Source: Bacillota bacterium (lineage in GTDB: Bacteria; Bacillota; Dethiobacteria; DTU022). Taken from it: a stretch of DNA of 7,864 bases. The DNA lies in assembly GCA_012797095.1 (NCBI GenBank), contig JAAZPS010000262.1, positions 1 through 7,864 of the forward strand, in the 5' to 3' direction. A program made the translations under genes and the position numbers. This document shows, piece after piece, positions 1-5,917 of the stretch (position 1 is its first letter; the number at the start of each line of letters is the position of its first letter). A model generated the notes under the pieces. The model did not search any database and was not told where the DNA came from. It saw nothing but the letters and a program-made list of their open reading frames with translations.

Positions 1-1002
1 CAGTCCGGCCCTTTCACCGGCCACCAGGAGATTCTCCAGCGGCGGGACCATCAACCGCCCATCGCGCTCGATGAGGCCGCTGAAGCGGATCGAATTTCCC
101 CGGCTTCCCCCTAGGGGATCGCGGAATATGGCCCTTTCGAAGCCTTTCAGACGGCGTAAAAACGGCAGCGGCAGGGACGGCACCATCATCTTGATCGCCC
201 CGGTATCGAGCAGGATCAGGTTGTGTGCGTAAGTTTCGGAGCTGTACTGGCGGCAAGCCTTGATCTGCAGCATCAGTTCGCTCTGTGCGCTAAGGATCTC
301 CGCCGGCAGGGGGATCACGATCAGCCCTTTCGCTTTAACCTCGGCCAGCAGCCAATCGGCCAGCGAGCTCGGCTCGATCTCGCAGGAACCGCTGAAATAT
401 CCCGGCGCGCCGCTCCGCCGCAGGATCTTTGTTTCCGTGGCTCCAGCCTTCACCGCCACGCTCACCCGGGGGCCGAACGTGGGGCAGCGATAGATACACA
501 TGGCGCAGCCGTTGCCGAAACGGCGGCAATTGCCCGGGGGACCGGCTGTCCCGGTAGCATCGATAAACAGATCGCCGGCGAGCAGCTTCTCCTGTCCCTT
601 CCTCTCGATGATCCCGACGGCCTCGATGCGGGCGCCCCGGGTAACCGTATCGACGGCGCGGCACTGGCGCAGCAGCCTGACCCCGCGGCGCTGCAGCAGC
701 TGCTCAACGGGCAGCTCCACCTTCTCGACATCGTAGAGCGAAGCGTGCCGGTGCCCGGGAAAATCGAGACCGGTATGGCGGGCCGCCGCATCGGTTACAG
801 CGATCAGCGCCCCCGCTCCCAGCAGCTTGAGCTCCTCGGCGGCGGTAAAGCGGCCGTTGTTGCGCATGATACCCCCGACCAGCCCGGAGGCAAGGAGCCG
901 GTCCGTTCGCTCGATCAGGGTCACCGCCAGACCTTTCCCGGCAGCCACCAGCGCCGCCGCACAGCCGGCCCAACCGCCGCCGACCACGATCAATTGCTCC
1001 AC
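1..1002 (-). CDS. FAD-dependent oxidoreductase, C-terminal end cut by window edge
   Basis: An open frame of 334 codons runs off the left edge without a stop, so the C-terminus is missing. The N-terminus is a classic dinucleotide-binding Rossmann fold: hydrophobic strand LIVV, then GGGWAG (residues 8-13, GxGxxG type), and an acidic residue closing the second strand (LIER, Glu31). A second flavoprotein motif, FIDATG, is at 146-151, and an ENLLVAGERAG segment near 323-333 resembles the FAD-contacting motif of the FAD_oxidored/GidA-like superfamily. Four cysteines (159, 166, 169, 173; C-x6-C-x2-C-x3-C-P) sit between them and could hold an Fe-S cluster. The chosen start is GTG at 1002, with GGTGG five nt upstream; a GTG at 1011 is possible but poorly spaced. 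It lies 25 nt after spmB and is probably co-transcribed. The substrate is unknown. The FAD fold is secure; a role in sporulation would be inference from position only. Confidence 0.85.
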   Translation of the reverse strand, partial: MEQLIVVGGGWAGCAAALVAAGKGLAVTLIERTDRLLASGLVGGIMRNNGRFTAAEELKLLGAGALIAVTDAAARHTGLDFPGHRHASLYDVEKVELPVEQLLQRRGVRLLRQCRAVDTVTRGARIEAVGIIERKGQEKLLAGDLFIDATGTAGPPGNCRRFGNGCAMCIYRCPTFGPRVSVAVKAGATETKILRRSGAPGYFSGSCEIEPSSLADWLLAEVKAKGLIVIPLPAEILSAQSELMLQIKACRQYSSETYAHNLILLDTGAIKMMVPSLPLPFLRRLKGFERAIFRDPLGGSRGNSIRFSGLIERDGRLMVPPLENLLVAGERAGL

Positions 1003-1027
1003 TGTTACCACCGCCCTCTGCAGATAG

Positions 1028-1567
1028 TCAACCGAATATCAGCCGGCAGACGACCACCGCTGCAATGAAGCCGCCCAGATCCGCGAGCAGGCCCGTGGGC
1101 AGGGCGTGGCGGCTGCGATAAACGCCGGCCGCTCCAAAGTAGACCGTCAGCACATAGAGCGTCGTCTCGGTGCTGCCGATCATGGTCGAGGCGATCCGCC
1201 CGATCAGGGAATCGGCCCCCTGGCGCTCCATGATATCGGCCCCGATGGCCAGGGAGGCGCTGCCGGAGAGGGGGCGCATCACCGCCAGCGGCAGCAGCTC
1301 CACCGGCAGCTGCAGCCGATCCAGGAGCGGACCGAGGCCCCGGGCCAGCAGTGCCATCGCCCCGGACTCCTGAAACAGGGTGATCGCCACCAGCATCGCC
1401 ACCAGGTACGGGATCAGCCGCACCGAGATGGTGAAACCCTCGGCAGCCCCCTCGATGAAGCGTTCAAAGATATCGACCCGGCGCCGAAGCGAGCCCACGA
1501 CAGCCACCACGATCAGAATGGGAATCAGCCAGACAGCAGCGGTGCCGGCAAACCGCAGCGGGTTCAT
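1028..1567 (-). CDS. spmB: Spore maturation protein SpmB
   Basis: This 179-residue polytopic membrane protein belongs to the nucleoside-recognition (Gate) domain family. Hydrophobic segments lie near residues 8-26, 48-68, 90-110, 133-150 and 158-178. Segments typical of SpmB are MRPLSGSAS (97-105) and GSTETTLYVLTVYFGAAGV (131-149). Length fits the family (about 175 aa). In Bacillus subtilis SpmA and SpmB are made in the mother cell and are needed for full dehydration of the spore core; what they transport is not established. The frame stays open up to 1750, but that extension lies inside spmA and has no membrane-protein character. The ATG at 1567 overlaps the spmA stop (ATGA) and has GGAAG eight nt upstream, so translation is probably coupled. 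Confidence 0.94.
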   Translation of the reverse strand: MNPLRFAGTAAVWLIPILIVVAVVGSLRRRVDIFERFIEGAAEGFTISVRLIPYLVAMLVAITLFQESGAMALLARGLGPLLDRLQLPVELLPLAVMRPLSGSASLAIGADIMERQGADSLIGRIASTMIGSTETTLYVLTVYFGAAGVYRSRHALPTGLLADLGGFIAAVVVCRLIFG

Positions 1568-2145
1568 CGTTTTATCTTCCGTCGCAGAAAGCGATCCGCG
1601 ATCAGGGCCACCGTCGTGGAGCAGAGCGTCGCCACGATGGTGCTGCCCAGGATATCGGCCGGATTGAGCGCACCGGCCGCCGCCCGCAGGGCCATCACCG
1701 TCGTCGGGATCAGGGTAATGCTCGATGTGTTCAACGCCAGGAAGGTGCACATCTCGTCGGAGGCGCTTCGCCCGTACGGGTTGATTTTCTGCATCTCCTC
1801 CATCGCCTTGATCCCGAAAGGGGTCGCCGCATTGCCCAACCCCAGGATATTGGCACTCAGATTCATCAGGATGGCGCTCATCGCCGGACTTTCCGCCGGC
1901 ACCTGCGGAAAAAGCAGCCGCGCAGGCAAGCGAAGCAGTCGGTTAAGCCAGCCGATTATTCCTGAAGATTCCAAAAGTTTCATCATTCCCAGCCAAAAGG
2001 TCATTGTCCCGATCAAGCCGAAAGCGACCTTGACCCCGCGCTCGGAGGCTTCGAAAATCGCCGGAGTGATCACCGCCATATCACCGCGCAGCGCTGCGGT
2101 CAGGATGGAGATGCAGATCAGCGCCGCCCAGAGGTACCCGATCAA
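1564..2145 (-). CDS. spmA: Spore maturation protein SpmA
   Basis: A 193-residue membrane protein, close to the usual SpmA length (about 196 aa). It has hydrophobic segments near 1-20, 38-57, 86-104 and 134-154, with the family stretches NLSANILGLGNAATPFGIKA (95-114) and LALNTSSITLIPTTVMALR (136-154). These identify the SpmA half of the SpmA/SpmB pair, which acts with DacB in spore cortex and core maturation in Bacillus subtilis. The start is TTG at 2145, overlapping the dacB stop as TTGA, with GGGGGG eight nt upstream; the first residues (MIGYLWAALICIS) match the expected family N-terminus, so no later start is needed. The gene overlaps dacB upstream and spmB downstream by four nt each, which points to one translationally coupled operon. 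Confidence 0.95.
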   Translation of the reverse strand: MIGYLWAALICISILTAALRGDMAVITPAIFEASERGVKVAFGLIGTMTFWLGMMKLLESSGIIGWLNRLLRLPARLLFPQVPAESPAMSAILMNLSANILGLGNAATPFGIKAMEEMQKINPYGRSASDEMCTFLALNTSSITLIPTTVMALRAAAGALNPADILGSTIVATLCSTTVALIADRFLRRKIKR

Positions 2146-3281
2146 GCTGTCAACCCCCCGTACAGCAAAGTGTCAAACAGCAGTTTAAGATAGCGGAAAA
2201 TGCTTTTCCTGGCGACGGGCCCCGCGGCGATGAGACCGACCCGGCCCAGCAGCTGTTCCTGCAGGTAAACCTCCGCCGCGCCCACCCTCTCCCCCGCCGC
2301 CAGCGGAGCCGTCAGGGGCTCATCGAGAACGATCCGGTAGCTGAGCTGCGCCCCTTCATCCGGCTGCAGCGCCAGATAGAGATCTTCGCCCGGGGCGACC
2401 TCTGCCCGCCGGCTGCCCTTGACAACCTCCGCTGTGCAGATAATATTATTTTGCGCAAATATCTTCTGCTGCCGGAAGTGCCCGTAACCATAATCGAGTA
2501 GCAGGGCGGCATCCTCCCACATCTGCGGCGCGTCCAGAAGCACGCAGACGAGCTGCCAGCGTTCGCGGGTGGCCGAGCCGACGAAGCAGCGGCCCGCCTC
2601 CTTCGTCCACCCGGTCTTCACCCCGTCGCCCCCGGGGTAAAGCTCGAGCAGCCGGTTCTGATTGCTCATGATCCGGTCCCAGGGCTGCCCCGGCCAGGAG
2701 ATCGTGCAGACAGGGGTGGCGATGATCTCGCGGAAACGGCTATTTTCCAGCGCTTCGCAGGCGATCAGGGCCTGATCGTGGGCGGTGCTGTACTGCTCTC
2801 CGCCGGGCAGGCCGTGGGGGTTGGCGTAGCGGGTATCCTTCGCCCCCAGGGCCAGCGCCCTCCGATTCATCAGCGAGACAAACTCCTCGCTGCTCCCTCC
2901 GATATGGGCGGCGATCGCCGCGGCGGCATCATTGCCCGAGCGCAGCATCAAACCGTAAAGCAGCTCGCCCAGTGTCTTGATCTCACCCTCTTCAAGCCAG
3001 ATCGAGGAGCCCTCCGTCTCTGCAGCCGCCCGGCTGACGGTGATCCGATCTGCCTCGCCGCCGTGCTCGAGGGCCAGCAGGGCGGTGATGATCTTTGTTG
3101 TCGAGGCGATCGGCTGGCGACGGTGCTCATCTTTTTTCCAGAGAACCCTTCTGCTGGCACGGTCCATCAATATGGCCGAGCGGGCGCTGATCGCAGGCTC
3201 ATCAGCCGCCACCGCCGGGAAATGAAACAGGATTGTTAACAGGTAGACCCCGATCAGGACGGCCCGCCGCACTTTTTTCAT
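2142..3281 (-). CDS. dacB: D-alanyl-D-alanine carboxypeptidase (sporulation PBP5-type, DacB)
   Basis: This is a 379-residue serine DD-carboxypeptidase of family S11, which removes the terminal D-alanine from peptidoglycan stem peptides. All three penicillin-binding motifs are present: STTK (60-63, with catalytic Ser60 and Lys63), SGN (115-117) and KTG (222-224). An N-terminal signal peptide is clear: MKKVRR, a hydrophobic core to about residue 24, and an A-x-A site near residue 25. The region after about residue 280 fits the C-terminal beta domain (PBP5_C), and RKSIFRYLKLLFDTLLYGG at the end looks like an amphipathic membrane anchor. The start is ATG at 3281 with GGGAG eight nt upstream. The dacB-spmA-spmB order is that of the Bacillus subtilis operon, where DacB lowers cross-linking of the spore cortex. 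DacF is a close paralogue; the neighbours favour DacB. Confidence 0.94.
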   Translation of the reverse strand: MKKVRRAVLIGVYLLTILFHFPAVAADEPAISARSAILMDRASRRVLWKKDEHRRQPIASTTKIITALLALEHGGEADRITVSRAAAETEGSSIWLEEGEIKTLGELLYGLMLRSGNDAAAAIAAHIGGSSEEFVSLMNRRALALGAKDTRYANPHGLPGGEQYSTAHDQALIACEALENSRFREIIATPVCTISWPGQPWDRIMSNQNRLLELYPGGDGVKTGWTKEAGRCFVGSATRERWQLVCVLLDAPQMWEDAALLLDYGYGHFRQQKIFAQNNIICTAEVVKGSRRAEVAPGEDLYLALQPDEGAQLSYRIVLDEPLTAPLAAGERVGAAEVYLQEQLLGRVGLIAAGPVARKSIFRYLKLLFDTLLYGGLTA

Positions 3282-3304
3282 GATCCCCGCTCCCGGAGAA
3301 GATC

Positions 3305-3332
3305 GTTGTACCGGTATTGTTCATAAATATTC
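3305..3332 (-). promoter_or_regulatory. Possible sigma-E-type promoter of dacB-spmA-spmB
   Basis: On the minus strand GAATATT (3332-3326) resembles the sigma-E -35 element (KMATATT). Thirteen nt later GGTACAAC (3312-3305) partly resembles the -10 element (CATACAAT, core TACAA). Transcription would begin near 3298, just before the GGGAG ribosome binding site, leaving a very short leader. The 97-nt gap between ytfJ and dacB is the longest inside the sporulation block, and dacB has its own sigma-E promoter in Bacillus subtilis. The -10 match is imperfect, so this is only a candidate. Confidence 0.27.
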
Positions 3333-3378
3333 CCGGGAGGTTGGATTTATGTTTATCCGCTCGAGCTGTAAACCGGCC

Positions 3379-3816
3379 CTAGCGGTAGCGGCCCCGCTCC
3401 GGCTCCTCCATCTCCTGAGTGCTTTTGCCGCCGCGCCGGTCAACAAGTTCCCGGATCTTCTCCACCATCTGCGGCGCCAGATCGATGAGCCGGTCAAAGA
3501 CAGCGTTGCGGTCAACCGGTAGAAGGCGCACCTGCCCCTGCCCGGCAACGAGAAAAGCAACGGGCTGAACCAGAACACCGCCGCCGCTGCCCCCGCCAAA
3601 GGGATGCGCCTCGCGGCTGTCGCGGCCGCCCCCCCCGGACTGCTGTTCGAATTCGGTGCCTCCGGCGGCAAAGCCGAAGGAGACCCTGGCCACGGGGATG
3701 ATCACGCCCCCATCGGGCGTCTCCACCGCATCGCCAACGATCTTGTTAACATCAACCATCTCTTTCAGATTCTCCATCGCCGTCTTCATGAGACTTTCAA
3801 TCGGATGATGATCCAT
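3379..3816 (-). CDS. ytfJ: Spore protein YtfJ (GerW family)
   Basis: The product is 145 residues, close to the 151 of Bacillus subtilis YtfJ. It has the family layout: an amphipathic N-terminal helix (HPIESLMKTAMENLKEMVDV, 4-23), TPDGGVIIPVARVSFGFAAGG (33-53), a glycine-rich loop (61-64 and 74-80), then PVAFLVAGQGQVRLLPV (85-101). The tail after about 126 is charged and polar. GerW is a forespore protein needed for normal spore germination in Bacillus subtilis; its biochemical activity is not known. The start is ATG at 3816 with GAGGAGG eight nt upstream. A TTG three nt earlier is also in frame, but its spacing is worse. The gene begins three nt after the DUF2953 stop, and the ribosome binding site lies within the last codons of that gene, so the two are probably made together, as with B. 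subtilis ytfI-ytfJ. Confidence 0.93.
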   Translation of the reverse strand: MDHHPIESLMKTAMENLKEMVDVNKIVGDAVETPDGGVIIPVARVSFGFAAGGTEFEQQSGGGGRDSREAHPFGGGSGGGVLVQPVAFLVAGQGQVRLLPVDRNAVFDRLIDLAPQMVEKIRELVDRRGGKSTQEMEEPERGRYR

Positions 3817-3819
3817 CAA

Positions 3820-4452
3820 TCAAACCTCCTCTATTTTGGTCAGGCGCCATAACTGCAGACCGCTGTGAAGTGAGAGGGAGAGCTCCCCCTGCCAGCTCAG
3901 CCGCAAACCTGCCGGACTCCAGAGCGGCAGGACTTCAACCCGCGGCCTGGCTGCAACCGAAAAATATTGATGAAGCAGCCCGGTGATCACCCCTCCCGCC
4001 GCCCAGACCCCGCCTGCCGCCAGAGCGGTCCAGGCCGGATCGCCCCAGCCCCAGGATAGCTCCAGATCGAAGCGAGACCAGGTGATCTTTTTCAAAAGAG
4101 GGCGGGCCTGCCGGAATACCCCCAGGAAACGGGTACGCTCTCCCCGATGGAGCAGCCTTTCCCACCAGGCGCCCCCTTCCCCTATTTCCGGGAGCAGCCC
4201 TTTCAGCGGAAAGCCCGCCGGCGAAAAGCGCCCGATCAGAAGGTGCAAGCGGCCGGTGCCGGCACCGCCGTCATCTACCCGCTGCTCGTAGTTGAGCCCG
4301 AAAATACCCCACTTCAGCCGCAGGTCGAGCCGATCGGTTTTATTCTCTCTTAGATAGCATCCCGATATGCGCAGGGGCAAAAGCATCAGGAGCAGCCCAA
4401 AAAACAGCAGCACGCTGAGGGTAATCGTCAGAAGCCAGGCCCACCAGGGCAT
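3820..4452 (-). CDS. ytfI: DUF2953 membrane-anchored protein (YtfI-like)
   Basis: A 210-residue protein with one strong N-terminal transmembrane segment (about residues 4-28) followed by a mostly soluble domain rich in beta-type LxLxL patterns. The stretch GWGDPAWTALAAGGVWAAGG (135-154) has the Gly-Asp-Ala/Thr pattern of DUF2953 proteins, and the gene directly precedes ytfJ, as ytfI does in Bacillus subtilis. Its function is not known; position suggests a sporulation role. The longest frame starts at an ATG at 4476, but that codon has only a weak ribosome binding site. The ATG at 4452 has GGAGGAG exactly seven nt upstream and begins MPWWAWLLTI, directly at the membrane segment, so I prefer it. 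The family assignment rests on the motif and on synteny, with no search done. Confidence 0.85.
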   Translation of the reverse strand: MPWWAWLLTITLSVLLFFGLLLMLLPLRISGCYLRENKTDRLDLRLKWGIFGLNYEQRVDDGGAGTGRLHLLIGRFSPAGFPLKGLLPEIGEGGAWWERLLHRGERTRFLGVFRQARPLLKKITWSRFDLELSWGWGDPAWTALAAGGVWAAGGVITGLLHQYFSVAARPRVEVLPLWSPAGLRLSWQGELSLSLHSGLQLWRLTKIEEV

Positions 4453-4459
4453 GAACGCT

Positions 4460-4466
4460 CTCCTCC
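4460..4466 (-). promoter_or_regulatory. Ribosome binding site that decides the DUF2953 start
   Basis: GGAGGAG on the minus strand ends seven nt before the ATG at 4452. It lies inside the longer frame that begins at 4476. Its strength and spacing favour the shorter protein. Confidence 0.75.
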
Positions 4467-4508
4467 ATCTCGGCATTGGTTGTTCCGGCAGCAGATTTCC
4501 GCTTCCGG

Positions 4509-4538
4509 CTAATATGTTACCCTTTCATGGTAAATTTA
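4509..4538 (-). promoter_or_regulatory. AT-rich promoter-like patch before the DUF2953-ytfJ genes
   Basis: In a GC-rich gap, the minus strand shows TAAATTT (4538-4532), a 15-nt spacer and CATATTAG (4516-4509). This loosely fits a sigma-E-like layout (CATA of the -10 is kept) and is the most AT-rich part of the 4453-4628 gap. The spacer contains a small inverted repeat, TTACC (4533-4529) and GGTAA (4521-4517) around a 7-nt loop. It could be an operator or chance. The sigma factor cannot be decided from this sequence. Confidence 0.2.
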
Positions 4539-4549
4539 GAAGGCGGCGG

Positions 4550-4578
4550 AAAAAGGGGCCGGCAAGATCATCTGCCCC
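4550..4578 (-). terminator. Possible intrinsic terminator after scpB
   Basis: About 50 nt past the scpB stop, the minus strand reads GGGGC (4578-4574), an inner segment, GCCCC (4559-4555), then five T (4554-4550). An inner arm GGCA/TTGCC offers an alternative pairing. A short GC stem with a T5 tract fits a weak rho-independent terminator separating the trpS-scpAB operon from the sporulation genes. The stem is only five pairs with a long loop, so it may be leaky or not functional. Confidence 0.35.
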
Positions 4579-4628
4579 TGTCCGCTGCCGGCAGGTGGCC
4601 GAAGGAAGGTGGATCTGGAACAGAGCGG

Positions 4629-5138
4629 TCAGTCCTCGAGGGGAGGGAGTTCGTGAAGGTCGTTCAAGCCGAAATATCTCAGAAAATCCGGTGTCGTGGC
4701 ATAGATCAGCGGACGGCCGGGGCCTTCCTTGCGCCCGCTTACCCGGATCAGTTTGCGCTTCAGCAAATTTTGCAGAATATGCTCACAGCGAACCCCCCGG
4801 ATCGCCTCGATCTCCGGGCGGGTCAGCGGCTGCCGGTAGGCGATGATCGCCAGGGTCTCGAGAGCAGCACCGGAAAGATGCCCCGATTCCTCATCGCCGA
4901 CCGCCTGCTCCAGGTACGGAGCCAGCTCCGGGGCGGTCCCCATCTGGTAGCCTCCGGCAATCTCGAAAAGACGCAGTCCGCGCTGCTGCTCTGCTAGATC
5001 TTGCTGCAGCTCCCGGATCAGCTCCAGAGCCTCCTCAACGGTGCACCCGATACCGCCGGCAATCTTCTTTGCCACGACCGGTTCCTCCGACAAAAAAAGG
5101 ATCGCTTCGATGATCGCTTTCAACTCTTCTCTGGACAT
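4629..5138 (-). CDS. scpB: Segregation and condensation protein B
   Basis: ScpB is the paired winged-helix (kite) subunit that binds ScpA and, with Smc, forms the bacterial condensin at the nucleoid. The 169-residue product shows the N-terminal helix (EELKAIIEAILFLSEEPV, 4-21), a second winged helix with LETLAIIAYRQPLTRPEIE (93-111), and the conserved GRKEGPGRPLIYATT (135-149). The C-terminus is short (DFLRYFGLNDLHELPPLED), giving a length near the low end of the family's range. The frame could begin at GTG 5144, but the ATG at 5138 has AGAGG seven nt upstream, so it is preferred. The start lies two nt after the scpA stop, which suggests coupled synthesis of the two partners. The stop is followed by a possible terminator. 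Confidence 0.96.
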   Translation of the reverse strand: MSREELKAIIEAILFLSEEPVVAKKIAGGIGCTVEEALELIRELQQDLAEQQRGLRLFEIAGGYQMGTAPELAPYLEQAVGDEESGHLSGAALETLAIIAYRQPLTRPEIEAIRGVRCEHILQNLLKRKLIRVSGRKEGPGRPLIYATTPDFLRYFGLNDLHELPPLED

Positions 5139-5140
5139 AT

Positions 5141-5917
5141 TCACACCTCTTTTTCACCCGGCGCGACCAGAATCGGCCCGAAGGGGCGCTCCTGGAGCAA
5201 TCTTACCCTGCGGCGGCGGGCCAGATCAAGCAGGGAGATCAGGGTGACCAGGATCTCCCGAAGCCCCTGATTCTGCAAAAAGGAGCTGAAGGGAAGCGTC
5301 CCCCCCCTCCTCTCAAGCAGATCGCAGATATAGGCGCTGCGATCGACCGTGGACAGATCATCGAGCAGATCGATCTGCGGCGCAATGGAGCGCGCCGCGG
5401 CAACAGCGGCAAAGCGATTCATGATCTCGCCGAGCAGGTGGGCCCCTTCCCAGTAAGTATAATATGATTCCTGCTGCTGCCGTGCGGAGATCATCAGGTA
5501 CTTTTCCTTTGCCCCGGTGGAGCGGAGAAAGACCATCTGCTGCTCGGCGGCCTTCTTCCGGAAAAATTCGGCCGCCTCCTTGAAGCGGCGGTATTCCTCC
5601 AGCCGCTCGAAGAGCTCCTCGGGGCTGTTAAACTGGTAGATGGCCTCATCATCCTCTTCTCCGGGCCGGTCCGGCTGCGGCAAGAGCAGTTTTGATTTTA
5701 GCCGCAGCAGCGTCGCCGCCATCACCAGAAATTCGCTGGCGATATCGAGATTCAGCTCCTGCATCGATTGCAAATATTCAAGATATTGACCGGTAATCTC
5801 GGCGATGGAGACGGCCCAGATATCGAGTTCATCTTTCTTGATCAGATGAAAAAGAAGATCAAAGGGCCCTTCAAAAACAGGCAGCTTGATCGTGTAGGGA
5901 GCGGGCGGCGCCATCAT
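5141..5917 (-). CDS. scpA: Segregation and condensation protein A
   Basis: ScpA is the kleisin subunit of the Smc-ScpAB condensin: its N-terminus binds the Smc neck, its centre binds ScpB and its C-terminal winged helix binds the Smc head. The 258-residue product has the family hallmark FEGPFDLLFHLIKKDELDI (15-33), then ASEFLVMAATLLRLKSKLLL (60-79), a charged central segment (about 83-125), and a C-terminal winged helix ending in RRRRVRLLQERPFGPILV. Length fits the family (about 240-260 aa). The start is ATG at 5917, sharing one base with the trpS stop (TGATG). An ATG at 5914 is eight nt from a GGGG and is almost as good, while the in-frame TTG at 5920 is unlikely. Gene order trpS-scpA-scpB with such tight junctions indicates one operon. 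Confidence 0.96.
   Translation of the reverse strand: MMAPPAPYTIKLPVFEGPFDLLFHLIKKDELDIWAVSIAEITGQYLEYLQSMQELNLDIASEFLVMAATLLRLKSKLLLPQPDRPGEEDDEAIYQFNSPEELFERLEEYRRFKEAAEFFRKKAAEQQMVFLRSTGAKEKYLMISARQQQESYYTYWEGAHLLGEIMNRFAAVAAARSIAPQIDLLDDLSTVDRSAYICDLLERRGGTLPFSSFLQNQGLREILVTLISLLDLARRRRVRLLQERPFGPILVAPGEKEV

Noticed and set aside
223..1068. Plus-strand open frame (281 codons) opposite the FAD oxidoreductase
   Set aside because: The minus strand encodes a coherent Rossmann-fold flavoprotein across the whole stretch; the plus frame is rich in Gln/Arg/Pro without motifs.
1568..1750. N-terminal extension of spmB up to 1750
   Set aside because: The extra 61 residues lie inside spmA, are hydrophilic and unlike the family; the ATG at 1567 has a good ribosome binding site.
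1106..2188. Long plus-strand open frame (360 codons) opposite spmA and spmB
   Set aside because: It is antisense to two clearly recognisable membrane proteins, has low-complexity His/Gln/Arg/Pro-rich composition and no recognisable domain. This is typical of GC-rich antisense shadows.
2778..3239. Plus-strand open frame opposite dacB
   Set aside because: It covers the catalytic motifs of DacB on the other strand and shows no domain or ribosome binding site.
4453..4476. Eight-residue longer DUF2953 start at 4476
   Set aside because: It has only a weak ribosome binding site, while GGAGGAG sits seven nt before the ATG at 4452.
4585..4594. Perfect 10-bp palindrome CTGCCGGCAG after scpB
   Set aside because: It has no loop to form an RNA hairpin, no repeats elsewhere in the window were noticed, and such GC palindromes are expected by chance here.
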